A stretch of 64,000 bases of DNA from Bacillus vallismortis (GTDB taxonomy: Bacteria; Bacillota; Bacilli; Bacillales; Bacillaceae): contig NZ_CP026362.1 of the NCBI RefSeq assembly GCF_004116955.1, positions 3,694,001 through 3,758,000 on the forward strand, read 5' to 3'. Below are positions 9,343-18,790 of the stretch, piece after piece. Each line of letters starts with the position of its first letter. Positions within the stretch are counted from its first letter, which is position 1. Below the pieces are notes generated by a model. The model was not told where the DNA came from. It saw only the letters and a list, made by a program, of their open reading frames with translations, and made no database searches. Both the position numbers and the translations under genes were made by a program.

Positions 9343-10725
9343 TAATGTACGCTCATTCAGCACTTGGCTTTGCGTGCTGTTCTTCTTTTTAAACCGTTGT
9401 TTCAGGCTGGCTTCAATTTCCTCCAAGCTTTTCCCTTTGGTTTCAGGAACCATGTAGAAGGCGAAGAAAAATGATAGCAGGCAGATCACTGAAAAAATGG
9501 TAAAGACCCATGCGATGCCCATGGCGCTGAGCATCAGCGGGAAGACGAGCGACACGATCAGGTTGGTTGCTGATAAGACCAATGTTGTAAAGCCTGTTGC
9601 GGCCCCGCGCACTTTGGATGGGAAGAGCTCAGGCATCAGAACCCATACAACCGGTCCCCATGTTGCCTGATAAAATACGATATAGACGCCGAGAAACACG
9701 ACAGTCAGCCACGCTGTTGATGTAGAGAGACCCAGTGTCAGGAGCACAGCTGCTAGTGCGGCCAAGCTCAGTGTAATGCCGACGCTTCCCCAGATCAGGA
9801 GCTTCTTGCGCCCGACACGGTCAATTAAGATCATGGCGGCGATACACATGATGACGTTGAGGATGCCGATCCCCATTGTGCCGAGTACTGATGCCGATGT
9901 GCCGAGACCGGCCTTCGTAAAGATAGTCGGCGCGTAGTAAATGACTGTGTTAATGCCGACGGCCTGCTGGAAAATGGCAAGACCGACGCCAATCAAAAGC
10001 ATGGGGCGAATCCATTTTGCTTTCAGTAAGCCGAGTGTCGTTTCCTTTTTCTCTGCTTCCCCTTGCTTCATCTCCGCCAATTCCATTTCAATATTCTTGG
10101 GATCATGAGTGATGTTCATGATCCGTCTCGCTTCATCTTCACGCCCGCGTTTCACGAGCCATCTTGGTGATTCAGGCATAAATGCGATCCCGATTAATAA
10201 AAGCACGGCAGGTACGGCTGCCAGCCCTACCATCCAGCGCCACGCTTCAAATGGCGTGAACAGATAGTTTACGATATACGCTAATAAAATACCGGTAACA
10301 ACCATTAAGTTGTTCATTGTACCGAGTGTCCCGCGAATTTTCGTTGGTGCCATTTCTGACAGGTACACGGGTACAAGCGCCGTTGAACCGCCGACGGCCA
10401 ACCCGAGAACCACCCGAGACGCAATCAGCATGCCGATCGTTTGAGAAAACGCGCAAGCGAGCGCGCCAATAATGAAAATGATGGAAAGGACAAATACAAC
10501 TTTTCTCCTGCCCCAGCGATCTGAGCATGTGCCGCTTAAAGCAGATCCGAAAATCGCGCCAAGAAGCAGCATACTGACGACCAGTCCCTCGGTCAATGTC
10601 GTTAGGGGAATGTCGTTGTTGATAAACAGCAGCGCTCCAGAGATGACGCCCGTATCGTAACCGTAAAGCAGCCCTCCTAAAGCGCCGAAAAAGTAGATCA
10701 TATATTTCCTTATGTCTTTCTTCAC
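9340..10725 (-). CDS. csbC: MFS sugar transporter CsbC
   Basis: A 461-residue, 12-helix sugar porter of the major facilitator superfamily in the cytoplasmic membrane. Family motifs are 'DTGVISGA', 'DRWGRRK' after helix 2, 'PESPRWLV', 'DRVGRKKL' and 'VPETKGKSLEEIE'. B. subtilis CsbC is the general-stress-controlled putative sugar/proton symporter, close in sequence to the inositol transporter IolT. It is preceded by a sigma-B-like promoter at 10792-10818, consistent with that regulation. Confidence 0.93.
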   Translation of the reverse strand: MKKDIRKYMIYFFGALGGLLYGYDTGVISGALLFINNDIPLTTLTEGLVVSMLLLGAIFGSALSGTCSDRWGRRKVVFVLSIIFIIGALACAFSQTIGMLIASRVVLGLAVGGSTALVPVYLSEMAPTKIRGTLGTMNNLMVVTGILLAYIVNYLFTPFEAWRWMVGLAAVPAVLLLIGIAFMPESPRWLVKRGREDEARRIMNITHDPKNIEMELAEMKQGEAEKKETTLGLLKAKWIRPMLLIGVGLAIFQQAVGINTVIYYAPTIFTKAGLGTSASVLGTMGIGILNVIMCIAAMILIDRVGRKKLLIWGSVGITLSLAALAAVLLTLGLSTSTAWLTVVFLGVYIVFYQATWGPVVWVLMPELFPSKVRGAATGFTTLVLSATNLIVSLVFPLMLSAMGIAWVFTIFSVICLLSFFFAFYMVPETKGKSLEEIEASLKQRFKKKNSTQSQVLNERTL

Positions 10726-10791
10726 AAATGTTCCCCCTCAGTTGTTGAGCCAATAAGCACCTCATATATGTTTAACAAAGTTAATAAATGA

Positions 10792-10818
10792 GTACCCTTT
10801 TCCTATCTGATTTGAAAC
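10792..10818 (-). promoter_or_regulatory. Sigma-B-like promoter of csbC
   Basis: On the minus strand GTTTCA is followed after 15 bp by GGGTAC, close to the sigma-B consensus GTTTAA-N12-15-GGGTAT, about 65 bp before the csbC start. CsbC is a known sigma-B regulon member. Confidence 0.7.
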
Positions 10819-10832
10819 ATTTGTTTTGAACA

Positions 10833-11345
10833 TTAAAGCCAAAATGCGGGATACTGGCGATTTTTGCGTAAGTTATTGATAACAAGAGCGATGATCACGA
10901 TGATAACAGATCCAATAAGTACGGGAAATACTAAATAGCTCCAAGCATACGCCCCTTGAATGACAACAATCGGATCTGCACCGGCAGGAGGATGAGTGGT
11001 TTTGGTCAGCATCATCAAGCAAATGGCAAGCCCTGTGCCCAGTGCAAAGGTCCATGGATGGGCCCCGAATACCTCAAAGACAACAATCCCTGTAAGTGCA
11101 GAAATAAAATGGCCGCCAATCACATTTCTCGGCTGTGATAATGGAGCATTCCAAGCGCTGAATACGAGCACACAGCTTGCTCCAAAAGGTGCCATTAACC
11201 ATAGGCTTGAGGTATAAGCGGTCAACGAGGAAAGCGCCAGTATAGTGATAAATCCTCCTATAAGCCCTGTCACAGCATCTTTGCCGTTTACCTGTAAAGG
11301 TGTTTTTCCTTTTCCTTTCATTTTCAAAAAGTAGTTGTTTTCCAA
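10833..11345 (-). CDS. HPP family integral membrane protein
   Basis: A 170-residue membrane protein with four hydrophobic helices and the family hallmark 'THPPAGADP' near residue 115, preceded by 'SQPRNVIGGH'. HPP proteins are reported as nitrite transporters in chloroplasts and cyanobacteria; the role in Bacillus is not established. The start is a TTG at 11345, six bases after GGAGGG; the frame is open to 11462 without a better signal. It lies downstream of a CGNR-type regulator in the same direction, with a terminator between. Confidence 0.75.
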   Translation of the reverse strand: MENNYFLKMKGKGKTPLQVNGKDAVTGLIGGFITILALSSLTAYTSSLWLMAPFGASCVLVFSAWNAPLSQPRNVIGGHFISALTGIVVFEVFGAHPWTFALGTGLAICLMMLTKTTHPPAGADPIVVIQGAYAWSYLVFPVLIGSVIIVIIALVINNLRKNRQYPAFWL

Positions 11346-11428
11346 ATGAATCCCTCCAGTATGTATAGAATAATAGTTGTAAATTAACCTGTCAATTTTG
11401 TTTTTAATGGTTAGTTTGTTTGTGGCAA

Positions 11429-11460
11429 TAAAAAACCCATTCACTGGGGAACGGGTTTTC
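11429..11460 (-). terminator. Terminator of the CGNR gene
   Basis: On the minus strand AACCCGTTC pairs with GAATGGGTT and is followed by TTTTT; it begins at the stop codon of the CGNR gene. Confidence 0.75.
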
Positions 11461-12037
11461 ACTCATTATTGATCTTTTTCTGATGGCGCGAGACCTTTTG
11501 CCTGTTGCCGCATATTTTCATGGAGCACCATTTTCGCCTTCCTGTTTTATCAAGAAAGAGCAAAATGCATTTTTCGTTTGCGCACCGTTTCAGCTGTTGG
11601 ATTTCTTTTGTATGAATCAGCGATAATGCGTCGTAAGCGATAAGCGATAAAATAGAGTGATCGAGTGTTCCATTCGGAATGCGGGCAAGCTTGTCCTCTA
11701 TGAGTTGATAAGAAAATGGAGCGGCGGCAATTTGATCTTGCAGAAAAGAGATAAAAGCTTGGGAAGGTTCACTGCCCTCGGCGATACGCTCAAAGTGTTT
11801 TCTCAGCTCAGCGCGGAATTGATGAATCCGCTGCAACACGAGAGAACCGTGTTCTTGGACTTGCTGTAACGTAAAAGAATGGAGAAAAGGAGCTGTTTCT
11901 CCCATTTGGTCAAACCATTCCATCAAATGAGTTGCTGACTGGATGAGGTCGTGCCGTTTATCATAGCTTATGATTTCAGTATTCACGAGATCGAGAGAAA
12001 GGTTTTGTGTGATCAGAGGGAATTGAGTATTTGCCAT
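11459..12037 (-). CDS. CGNR zinc-finger / ABATE domain protein
   Basis: A 192-residue protein with an N-terminal ABATE-like domain ('NLSLDLVNTE' near residue 10) and a C-terminal CGNR zinc finger containing 'RCANEKCILLFLD', 'RRKWCS' and 'CGNRQKVSRH'. Proteins of this architecture are predicted transcription regulators or stress-linked DNA-binding proteins. The ATG at 12037 follows GAAAGGAATG; the longer frame to 12085 is less likely. It may regulate the HPP membrane gene downstream, which is inference from adjacency. Confidence 0.75.
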   Translation of the reverse strand: MANTQFPLITQNLSLDLVNTEIISYDKRHDLIQSATHLMEWFDQMGETAPFLHSFTLQQVQEHGSLVLQRIHQFRAELRKHFERIAEGSEPSQAFISFLQDQIAAAPFSYQLIEDKLARIPNGTLDHSILSLIAYDALSLIHTKEIQQLKRCANEKCILLFLDKTGRRKWCSMKICGNRQKVSRHQKKINNE

Positions 12038-12131
12038 TGTAATCATTCCTTTCAACATCATTGTAAGCGCCAAAAGCTTTTTCACGCAAGGATATGAGAA
12101 AAAGGAGGCTTTTCTATGTTGAAAAAAGCAA

Positions 12132-12563
12132 ATGCTTAAGAAAACGTTTAGCAGCCAATTGGCTTTTTTGCCACATATCAGTATTCAGGAATTTCACCAG
12201 CCTGATTCAGAATCATTCGTTTTTTACTTAACAGCTGAACGACAAGAAGAGAGATCGGTGGAAGAAGTCTTTCATTTATTGATGGAGAGAGAAGCGTATG
12301 CGGAAGAAGGCTGGGAATGGAACAGAGCGGCGTTAGAGAAAAACAGAGATGCTGTAAGGACTAAAATACTGGAACCGGTGATAGAGCATGGGGTCTTTTC
12401 GGAAATCGATGGAGTTTCTGTTTTACAGCGAATTCTTGCTTTTGGCCATAAAGGCATTCAACTTGATGAGCAGCTGTTTACAGACGAAAGCAGACATGTC
12501 GTCATCTATGATGAATGGAATTTGTTCGTAGTGTTTGGATATGAAGGGACGACAGCTTATTGA
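12132..12563 (+). CDS. Hypothetical protein, 143 residues
   Basis: A soluble, acidic protein with no recognised domain. The ATG at 12132 has only a weak upstream site (AAAAAAGC). The strong AAAGGAGG at 12101-12108 instead serves an ATG at 12116 that opens a 7-codon frame, overlaps this start and closes at 12137. Removing one A from the A6 run at 12122-12127 would join the strong start to this frame. So either a short leader ORF couples translation, or the start region carries a one-base change. Confidence 0.6.
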   Translation: MLKKTFSSQLAFLPHISIQEFHQPDSESFVFYLTAERQEERSVEEVFHLLMEREAYAEEGWEWNRAALEKNRDAVRTKILEPVIEHGVFSEIDGVSVLQRILAFGHKGIQLDEQLFTDESRHVVIYDEWNLFVVFGYEGTTAY

Positions 12564-12654
12564 TATACGTGGTTTACAACAGCATAGAGAGATGTTCTTG
12601 TGATTGTCATATGCGAAATCGTTTTGGCTTGTTCTTCGATGAGGAACCGGCATG

Positions 12655-12687
12655 AAAAAACCTTACTCCTCATGGGGTAAGGTTTTC
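12655..12687. terminator. Bidirectional terminator
   Basis: AACCTTAC/GTAAGGTT inverted repeat flanked by an A-run on the left and TTTTC on the right, between two convergent genes. Confidence 0.75.
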
Positions 12688-12691
12688 ATTC

Positions 12692-13006
12692 TTATGCTGC
12701 AGGTGTGACGATTTGATTTCTTTCTAAAATCGCTTGGGATTCTTCGTTTGCCGGGCGGTATCCCTTTTCAATGAGTTCTTTTATGTAGAGCTTGTTATAA
12801 ATAAATGAGAAAACAATGCCGCTGACCCAGCCGCCGATTCCTAACGTAAATGAGCCAAGAACGACAGAAATAATAAACATGATGGCAGCCCATTTTAAAT
12901 CACCGCGGAATAACGCAGGGAAAAACCCGAAGAAGAAAGTCGTCCAGCTAAATCCGACTTTTACTTCCTTTGTCAGTCCGCCTTCATTTTTCAGCAAAAC
13001 CTTCAT
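12692..13006 (-). CDS. Small membrane protein of the DUF2628/HrgC-like type
   Basis: A 104-residue protein with an N-terminal soluble strand region ('KNEGGLTKEVKVGFSWTT'), an aromatic-rich segment ('FFFGFFPALFRGD') and two hydrophobic helices, then a soluble tail ('ELIEKGYRPANEES'). The layout resembles DUF2628/HrgC-like membrane proteins of unknown function. The ATG at 13006 follows AGAAGAGG. The longer frame to 13099 starts in AT-rich sequence without a ribosome binding site. Confidence 0.6.
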   Translation of the reverse strand: MKVLLKNEGGLTKEVKVGFSWTTFFFGFFPALFRGDLKWAAIMFIISVVLGSFTLGIGGWVSGIVFSFIYNKLYIKELIEKGYRPANEESQAILERNQIVTPAA

Positions 13007-13204
13007 CGTATTCAACCTCTTCTCTAAGATGATAGTTGTAAGCAGAATGAAAAAAATAAGACAATAGAAAGATTGCAATGTGCATTTTCTGCTCAACAAT
13101 TCCTATCATACTATGACTTTAGGGAAAAAGTAACTTCAATTTTTAAAAAATGAAAAAAACGATTGTGTAAATCCATTTCAGTTTAAATATGGAAATTCAT
13201 AATA

Positions 13205-13241
13205 AAATAAACCCGCCTTCAAACGTGAAGGCGGGTTTATT
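13205..13241. terminator. Terminator downstream of iolRS
   Basis: Strong 12-bp inverted repeat AAACCCGCCTTC/GAAGGCGGGTTT flanked by AT-rich runs on both sides, three bases beyond the iolS stop codon. Confidence 0.9.
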
Positions 13242-13243
13242 TA

Positions 13244-14176
13244 TTATGAGAACAGCTTATCAATAAATGAAATATCTTCTTGAGAAAGCGTGACGTCGGC
13301 TGTTTTGATGTTATCAACCAGCTGATCGGCGCGTTTTGCTCCTGGGATTAAAATATCAATTTCCGGTCTTGCCAAATACCAAGCCAATACGATGTGCGGG
13401 ATGTCAACGTTGTGCTTTTCGGCAATTGGCGCAAGCTTGTTGACCTTTCTGATATTTTCTTTGAAACGCTCGCCCTTGAAGTGTTCCTGTTCGTTTCGCA
13501 GGTCTCCTTCAGGGAACGTTGTATCTTCTGTATACTTTCCTGCCAGTAATCCTGATACAAGCGGGAAGTAAGGGATAAATGAAATATTATGCTCCTTCGT
13601 GTACGGGAAGAATGTCTTTTCCGCTTCACGGTTTAACAGGTTGTATTCGCCTTGCAAGACATCTACCAAGCCGCCTCTGTTAGCTTCTTTCAGCTGCTCT
13701 AAAGAGAAGTTGGATACACCGATGGAGCGGATTTTTCCGGCCTGCTTCATCTCATTCAGCGCGTTGACCGCTTCATCTTTCGGCGTATGTTCGTCCGGGA
13801 AGTGAATGTAGAACAAATCGATATAATCCGTATTCAAACGCTTCAGGCTTTCATCAACTGATTTCTTAAGGAATTCTGGTGAATTATCAAAGACAAAGTC
13901 ATTTCCTTGTTTTCTGTGTGCCGCTTTCGTCGCGATGACCACATCTTCACGTTTGAATTCGCTTAGCACTTCACCAATTAATTCTTCGGAACGGCCAATC
14001 CCATAAATGTAAGCGGTGTCTAACATGGTCACGCCATTACGGATCGCCTCGCGCACCAATTCTTTTCCGGTTTCTTCATTCAGGTTCGGGTAGAGGTTAT
14101 GTCCTCCGACAGCATTTGTTCCTAATCCGATAGGGAATACCTGCAAGTCTGATTTTCCGAGCGTAGCTTTTTTCAT
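13244..14176 (-). CDS. iolS: Aldo-keto reductase IolS
   Basis: A 310-residue aldo/keto reductase with a TIM-barrel fold and NADPH dependence. Visible are the catalytic Asp/Tyr region '[13 protein letters not shown]', the Lys in 'VIATKAAHR', the His in '[10 protein letters not shown]' and '[10 protein letters not shown]'. B. subtilis IolS belongs to this AKR family, but its inositol-linked role is not established. It is the second gene of the iolRS operon, 54 bp after iolR. The ATG at 14176 follows AGGAGGC. Confidence 0.92.
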   Translation of the reverse strand: MKKATLGKSDLQVFPIGLGTNAVGGHNLYPNLNEETGKELVREAIRNGVTMLDTAYIYGIGRSEELIGEVLSEFKREDVVIATKAAHRKQGNDFVFDNSPEFLKKSVDESLKRLNTDYIDLFYIHFPDEHTPKDEAVNALNEMKQAGKIRSIGVSNFSLEQLKEANRGGLVDVLQGEYNLLNREAEKTFFPYTKEHNISFIPYFPLVSGLLAGKYTEDTTFPEGDLRNEQEHFKGERFKENIRKVNKLAPIAEKHNVDIPHIVLAWYLARPEIDILIPGAKRADQLVDNIKTADVTLSQEDISFIDKLFS

Positions 14177-14230
14177 GATCTGCCTCCTAGAATAAAATGG
14201 ATCAAAGACTCTCAACATCATTGTAACGTG

Positions 14231-14986
14231 TTAGGCCAGATGAATGCCGATTTGGTGCTCATTGCAGTACTGTGTGTACTCGTCATCTAATGGCTGGGAT
14301 GTCACAATGCAATGTAGCCTGTCAAACGGCGCATACGTCAAAAGCGTTGATGTTCCGAATTTAGAATGGTCAGCCAATAAATACACTTCTTTTGCTTTTT
14401 CCGAAATCCTTTTTTTAATTTCGTACTCCAGCAGATCCGAATTCGTCAATCCGTGTGTCAGCGTTGTTCCGGTTGCGGACATAAACGCTTTGTTGATATT
14501 GTACTTATCAAGCATAGCCGGGTCGTCCATGCCGACAAAGGAGCGCGTTTTTCTCTTATAGTTGTTTCCGATAATGATTAAGTTGATATTCTTTAAAGCT
14601 GATGCCGCATTGATAATGTCCAAACTGTTGGTTAGAATGGTGACATTTTTGGAAGGATCAAGCGTATCGAGAATAGACTTTGTTGTTGTTCCTGAATCAA
14701 TGAAGATTAAATCATGATCTTCAATAAAACGTGAAGCATAATGGGCGATTTTTGTTTTTTCATCTTGATGCTGAATGGTGCGATTTTCAAAAGGAACCAA
14801 TGCGGTTTTTTCAATAGATGTTACGCCGCCGTATACTTTTTCAATCGCACCCTTTTCCGTTAGCTTGTTGATATCACGTCTGACTGTGTTTTTAGAGACA
14901 TTAAACACTTGGCACAGCTCATCTAAGGAAACAGTGCCATGCGATAAAATGTACTCCTCCATTTCCTGAATCCGCATCAGTTTCAT
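14231..14986 (-). CDS. iolR: Inositol operon repressor IolR (DeoR family)
   Basis: A 251-residue DeoR-family repressor. An N-terminal helix-turn-helix is followed by a sugar-phosphate isomerase-like effector domain ('FIDSGTTTKSILD', 'TNSLDI', 'ADHSKFG'). In B. subtilis IolR represses the iolABCDEFGHIJ and iolRS operons and is released by 2-deoxy-5-keto-gluconate 6-phosphate. Two tandem 11-mer operator pairs are visible in the divergent intergenic region, one in front of each operon. The start follows AGAAGGAG. Confidence 0.95.
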   Translation of the reverse strand: MKLMRIQEMEEYILSHGTVSLDELCQVFNVSKNTVRRDINKLTEKGAIEKVYGGVTSIEKTALVPFENRTIQHQDEKTKIAHYASRFIEDHDLIFIDSGTTTKSILDTLDPSKNVTILTNSLDIINAASALKNINLIIIGNNYKRKTRSFVGMDDPAMLDKYNINKAFMSATGTTLTHGLTNSDLLEYEIKKRISEKAKEVYLLADHSKFGTSTLLTYAPFDRLHCIVTSQPLDDEYTQYCNEHQIGIHLA

Positions 14987-15034
14987 ATAAATAAACTCCT
15001 TCTTGAATCTTTACGTAACATAAATATATAATAA

Positions 15035-15056
15035 AACCCAAGAGTTGATCAATAGT
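15035..15056. promoter_or_regulatory. IolR operator in front of iolRS
   Basis: Two adjacent 11-mers fit the IolR consensus WRAYCAADARD: AACCCAAGAGT at 15035 (one mismatch) and TGATCAATAGT at 15046 (full match). They lie about 50-70 bp upstream of the iolR start, where the iolRS promoter is expected. Confidence 0.7.
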
Positions 15057-15177
15057 TGGTTAAAAAATGATAACATTGGTGTATATCTTTTGCAAGATTC
15101 GACGGGCTTCTCGTTACTCTATTTAGTAGTTAAAAGATTAGTATCATAAAAATAATGAAAAAATTTAGTGTTTATGA

Positions 15178-15206
15178 TTGACTTATGGGTATTATGCGAT
15201 TAGAAT
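15178..15206 (+). promoter_or_regulatory. Promoter of the iol operon
   Basis: TTGACT, 17-bp spacer, TAGAAT. This fits a sigma-A promoter and leaves an untranslated leader of about 190 nt before iolA. It lies immediately before the tandem IolR repeats. Confidence 0.7.
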
Positions 15207-15207
15207 A

Positions 15208-15229
15208 TAACCAAGAAATGACCAAAAAG
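15208..15229 (+). promoter_or_regulatory. IolR operator of the iol operon
   Basis: Two head-to-tail 11-mers, TAACCAAGAAA and TGACCAAAAAG, both match WRAYCAADARD at every position. They cover the predicted transcription start of iolA, so bound IolR would block initiation. Confidence 0.8.
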
Positions 15230-15297
15230 TAACCTGTTTTGCATGAAATGGTTGCTTGTATCTAACATTGCATCGCCATTTATTTTTTTGGTTTTTA

Positions 15298-15311
15298 TGA
15301 AAGCGTTTAAT
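15298..15311 (+). promoter_or_regulatory. cre-like site in the iol leader
   Basis: TGAAAGCGTTTAAT matches the CcpA cre consensus TGWAANCGNTNWCA except in the last two fixed positions. It lies about 85 bp downstream of the predicted start and could act as a roadblock. Confidence 0.5.
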
Positions 15312-15403
15312 TCTTGGCTTGCTGAAACAGTGGATATTGATATGAATCTATCCTGAACCATCCATACAAGTGTATGTGTTTACTAATGAAGGAGGCAATA
15401 AGA

Positions 15404-16867
15404 ATGGCAGAAATCAGAAAATTAAAAAACTATATCAACGGTGAATGGGTTGAAAGCAAAACAGATCAATACGAAGACGTTGTGAATCCGGCAACGAAAG
15501 AAGTGCTTTGCCAAGTGCCGATCTCTACAAAAGAGGATATTGAGTACGCTGCGCAAAAAGCGGCTGAGGCATTCCAAACATGGTCAAAAGTGGCGGTTCC
15601 GCGCCGTGCCAGAATTCTATTTAACTTCCAGCAGTTGCTTTCTCAGCATAGAGAAGAACTTGCTCATTTGATTACCATTGAAAATGGCAAGAACACAAAA
15701 GAAGCGCTGGGAGAAGTGGGACGCGGAATTGAAAACGTTGAGTTCGCGGCTGGAGCGCCTTCCCTGATGATGGGCGACTCGCTTGCTTCCATCGCAACGG
15801 ACGTTGAAGCGGCAAACTACCGCTACCCAATCGGAGTAGTCGGCGGAATCGCGCCATTCAACTTCCCGATGATGGTTCCTTGCTGGATGTTCCCAATGGC
15901 AATCGCACTCGGAAACACATTTATTTTAAAACCATCTGAGCGGACGCCGCTGTTAACAGAGAAATTGGTTGAGCTGTTTGAAAAAGCGGGCCTTCCGAAA
16001 GGGGTATTCAACGTCGTATACGGTGCGCATGACGTGGTGAACGGCATCCTCGAGCATCCTGAAATTAAAGCGATTTCATTCGTAGGCTCCAAGCCGGTCG
16101 GCGAATACGTCTACAAAAAAGGAAGCGAAAACTTAAAACGCGTTCAATCTTTGACAGGAGCGAAGAACCATACGATTGTCCTGAACGATGCGAATCTCGA
16201 TGATACGATCACAAACATCATCGGAGCAGCCTTTGGTTCTGCCGGTGAACGCTGCATGGCTTGTGCGGTTGTAACGGTTGAAGAAGGGATCGCTGATGAA
16301 TTTATGGCGAAGCTTCAGGAAAAAGTGGCTGACATTAACATCGGAAACGGCCTTGATGACGGCGTATTCTTAGGACCGGTTATTCGCGAAGACAACAAGA
16401 AACGCACACTCAGCTATATCGAAAAAGGTTTGGAAGAAGGCGCGAGACTCGTATGTGACGGACGTGAAAATGTGTCTGACGAAGGCTACTTTGTCGGCCC
16501 GACGATCTTTGACAATGTCACGACAGAGATGACGATTTGGAAAGATGAAATTTTTGCTCCGGTCTTATCGGTTATCCGCGTGAAAAACCTGAAAGAAGCG
16601 ATCGAAATTGCCAATAAGTCTGAGTTTGCGAACGGTGCCTGCCTGTTCACTTCCAACTCAAACGCAATCCGCTACTTCCGTGAAAACATCGATGCGGGAA
16701 TGCTCGGGATCAACCTGGGTGTGCCGGCTCCAATGGCGTTCTTCCCATTCTCAGGCTGGAAGTCTTCATTCTTTGGAACGCTGCATGCGAACGGAAAAGA
16801 CAGCGTCGACTTCTATACGCGTAAAAAAGTGGTAACGGCAAGATATCCAGCACCTGATTTCAACTAA
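15404..16867 (+). CDS. iolA: Malonate-semialdehyde dehydrogenase IolA
   Basis: A 487-residue CoA-dependent (methyl)malonate-semialdehyde dehydrogenase (ALDH6). It carries out the last step of inositol breakdown, malonic semialdehyde to acetyl-CoA and CO2. Visible motifs are '[10 protein letters not shown]', '[12 protein letters not shown]' and the catalytic Cys in '[12 protein letters not shown]' near residue 287. The ATG at 15404 follows AAGGAGGC; an in-frame ATG at 15374 has no such site. It is the first gene of the ten-gene operon. Confidence 0.96.
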   Translation: MAEIRKLKNYINGEWVESKTDQYEDVVNPATKEVLCQVPISTKEDIEYAAQKAAEAFQTWSKVAVPRRARILFNFQQLLSQHREELAHLITIENGKNTKEALGEVGRGIENVEFAAGAPSLMMGDSLASIATDVEAANYRYPIGVVGGIAPFNFPMMVPCWMFPMAIALGNTFILKPSERTPLLTEKLVELFEKAGLPKGVFNVVYGAHDVVNGILEHPEIKAISFVGSKPVGEYVYKKGSENLKRVQSLTGAKNHTIVLNDANLDDTITNIIGAAFGSAGERCMACAVVTVEEGIADEFMAKLQEKVADINIGNGLDDGVFLGPVIREDNKKRTLSYIEKGLEEGARLVCDGRENVSDEGYFVGPTIFDNVTTEMTIWKDEIFAPVLSVIRVKNLKEAIEIANKSEFANGACLFTSNSNAIRYFRENIDAGMLGINLGVPAPMAFFPFSGWKSSFFGTLHANGKDSVDFYTRKKVVTARYPAPDFN

Positions 16868-16872
16868 ATGAC

Positions 16873-16904
16873 GAACAGCCGAACGGCGTCCATGTGCGCT
16901 GTTC
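16873..16904 (+). other. Hairpin between iolA and iolB
   Basis: CGAACAGC pairs with GCTGTTCG across an 18-base loop, with no T-run. It could affect stability or processing of the polycistronic mRNA; that is inference. Confidence 0.45.
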
Positions 16905-16941
16905 GGGCTCATTCTTACAATAGAAAGAGGAGGGCTTCACT

Positions 16942-17757
16942 ATGAGTTATTTATTGCGTAAGCCGCAGTCGAATGAAGGCTCGAATGGGGTCAAGCTGGT
17001 GCACGAAGTAACGAAATCCAATTCTGATCTCACCTATGTAGAGTTTAAAGTGGTAGATCTCGATTCCGGTTCCAGTTATGCAGAAGAGTTGGAAAAACAG
17101 GAAGTCTGTATTGTAGCGGTTACGGGGAAAATCACTGTGAGCGATCATGAGTCGACCTTTGAGAATATCGGCACACGTGAAAGCGTATTCGAACGGAAAC
17201 CGACAGACAGCGTCTATATTTCTAATGACCGTTCATTTGAGATCACAGCGGTCAGCGACGCAAGAGTGGCGCTGTGCTATTCACCGTCGGAAAACCAGCT
17301 TCCGACAAAGCTGATCAAAGCGGAAGACACCGGAATTGAGCATCGCGGGAAGTTTTCAAACAAACGTACTGTTCACAACATTCTTCCGGACTCCAATCCT
17401 TCAGCTAACAGCCTTTTAGTAGTTGAAGTCTATACGGACAGCGGCAACTGGTCCAGCTATCCGCCACATAAACATGACCAAGACAACTTGCCGGAAGAAT
17501 CTTTCTTAGAAGAAACGTACTATCATGAGGTAGATCCGGGACAGGGCTTTGTGTTTCAGCGTGTATACACAGATGACCGCTCCGTTGACGAGACAATGAC
17601 CGCGGAAAATGAAAACGTTGTCATTGTTCCTGCGGGATACCACCCGGTAGGCGTTCCGGACGGATATACATCCTACTATTTAAATGTCATGGCAGGGCCG
17701 ACGCGGAAATGGAAGTTTCATAACGAACCGGCGCATGAGTGGATTTTAGAACGCTAA
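16942..17757 (+). CDS. iolB: 5-deoxy-glucuronate isomerase IolB
   Basis: A 271-residue bicupin metal-dependent isomerase converting 5-deoxy-D-glucuronate to 2-deoxy-5-keto-D-gluconate. Metal-binding histidines are visible in 'SSYPPHKHDQDNLPEESFLEE' (cut here to key residues H-x-H and the following Glu) and in 'YHPVGVPDGY'. A GAAAGAGGAGG site precedes the ATG. A perfect cre lies inside its 3' part. The last codons run close to the iolC start. Confidence 0.95.
   Translation: MSYLLRKPQSNEGSNGVKLVHEVTKSNSDLTYVEFKVVDLDSGSSYAEELEKQEVCIVAVTGKITVSDHESTFENIGTRESVFERKPTDSVYISNDRSFEITAVSDARVALCYSPSENQLPTKLIKAEDTGIEHRGKFSNKRTVHNILPDSNPSANSLLVVEVYTDSGNWSSYPPHKHDQDNLPEESFLEETYYHEVDPGQGFVFQRVYTDDRSVDETMTAENENVVIVPAGYHPVGVPDGYTSYYLNVMAGPTRKWKFHNEPAHEWILER
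17610..17623 (+). promoter_or_regulatory. cre site within iolB
   Basis: TGAAAACGTTGTCA fits the CcpA cre consensus at every position. An intragenic cre in iolB is known in B. subtilis to mediate catabolite repression of the iol operon. Confidence 0.85.
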
Positions 17758-17780
17758 CAAGTGAGGAGTGGCTGTTTACG

Positions 17781-18758
17781 ATGAAGTATATATTCAATGA
17801 AGAGAAGGCTTTTGATATTGTTGCCATCGGCCGGGCATGTATTGATTTGAACGCAGTGGAATACAACCGCCCAATGGAAGAAACGATGACGTTTTCGAAA
17901 TACGTCGGCGGTTCACCTGCGAATATCGCAATCGGCAGCGCGAAGCTTGGCTTAAAAGCGGGATTCATCGGCAAAATTCCAGATGACCAGCATGGAAGAT
18001 TCATAGAGTCCTATATGAGAAATACCGGTGTTGATACAACACAAATGATTGTGGATCAAGATGGCCATAAAGCGGGCCTTGCATTTACAGAAATCCTCAG
18101 CCCAGAAGAATGCAGCATCTTAATGTATCGCGATGATGTGGCGGATCTTTATCTTGAGCCTTCAGAGGTAAGCGAGGACTATATCGCAAATGCGAAAATG
18201 CTGCTTGTTTCCGGTACAGCGCTCGCCAAAAGCCCATCACGGGAAGCGGTGTTAAAAGCTGTTCAATACGCGAAAAAGCATCAGGTCAAAGTGGTGTTCG
18301 AGCTGGATTACCGCCCGTATACGTGGCAGTCAGCTGATGAAACAGCCGTTTACTATTCTTTGGTCGCCGAGCAGTCTGATGTCGTCATCGGCACACGCGA
18401 TGAATTTGATGTAATGGAAAACCGCACAGGCGGAAGCAATGAGGAATCCGTCAACCATTTATTTGAGCATTCAGCCGACCTCGTTGTCATCAAACACGGC
18501 GTCGAAGGCTCTTACGCATACAGCAAATCCGGCGAGGTATTCCGCGCCCAAGCGTACAAGACAAAAGTGCTGAAAACCTTTGGAGCCGGTGATTCTTATG
18601 CATCAGCCTTCATCTATGGCCTTGTCAGCGGAAAAGATATCGAAACGGCATTGAAATACGGCAGCGCTTCAGCCTCCATTGTGGTGAGCAAGCACAGTTC
18701 GTCAGAAGCGATGCCGACTGCGGAAGAAATCGTACAGCTTATTGAAGCACAGTCATAA
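17781..18758 (+). CDS. iolC: 5-dehydro-2-deoxygluconokinase IolC
   Basis: A 325-residue PfkB-family kinase that phosphorylates 2-deoxy-5-keto-D-gluconate, giving the compound that induces the operon by releasing IolR. Motifs are '[15 protein letters not shown]' near the N-terminus and the catalytic '[12 protein letters not shown]', with the base Asp, near residue 270. The ATG at 17781 follows GTGAGGAG; an in-frame ATG at 17739 lies inside iolB. It is cytosolic. Confidence 0.95.
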   Translation: MKYIFNEEKAFDIVAIGRACIDLNAVEYNRPMEETMTFSKYVGGSPANIAIGSAKLGLKAGFIGKIPDDQHGRFIESYMRNTGVDTTQMIVDQDGHKAGLAFTEILSPEECSILMYRDDVADLYLEPSEVSEDYIANAKMLLVSGTALAKSPSREAVLKAVQYAKKHQVKVVFELDYRPYTWQSADETAVYYSLVAEQSDVVIGTRDEFDVMENRTGGSNEESVNHLFEHSADLVVIKHGVEGSYAYSKSGEVFRAQAYKTKVLKTFGAGDSYASAFIYGLVSGKDIETALKYGSASASIVVSKHSSSEAMPTAEEIVQLIEAQS

Positions 18759-18790
18759 TTGAAAAAGATCGAGTAAAGGTGGGATCGTTT

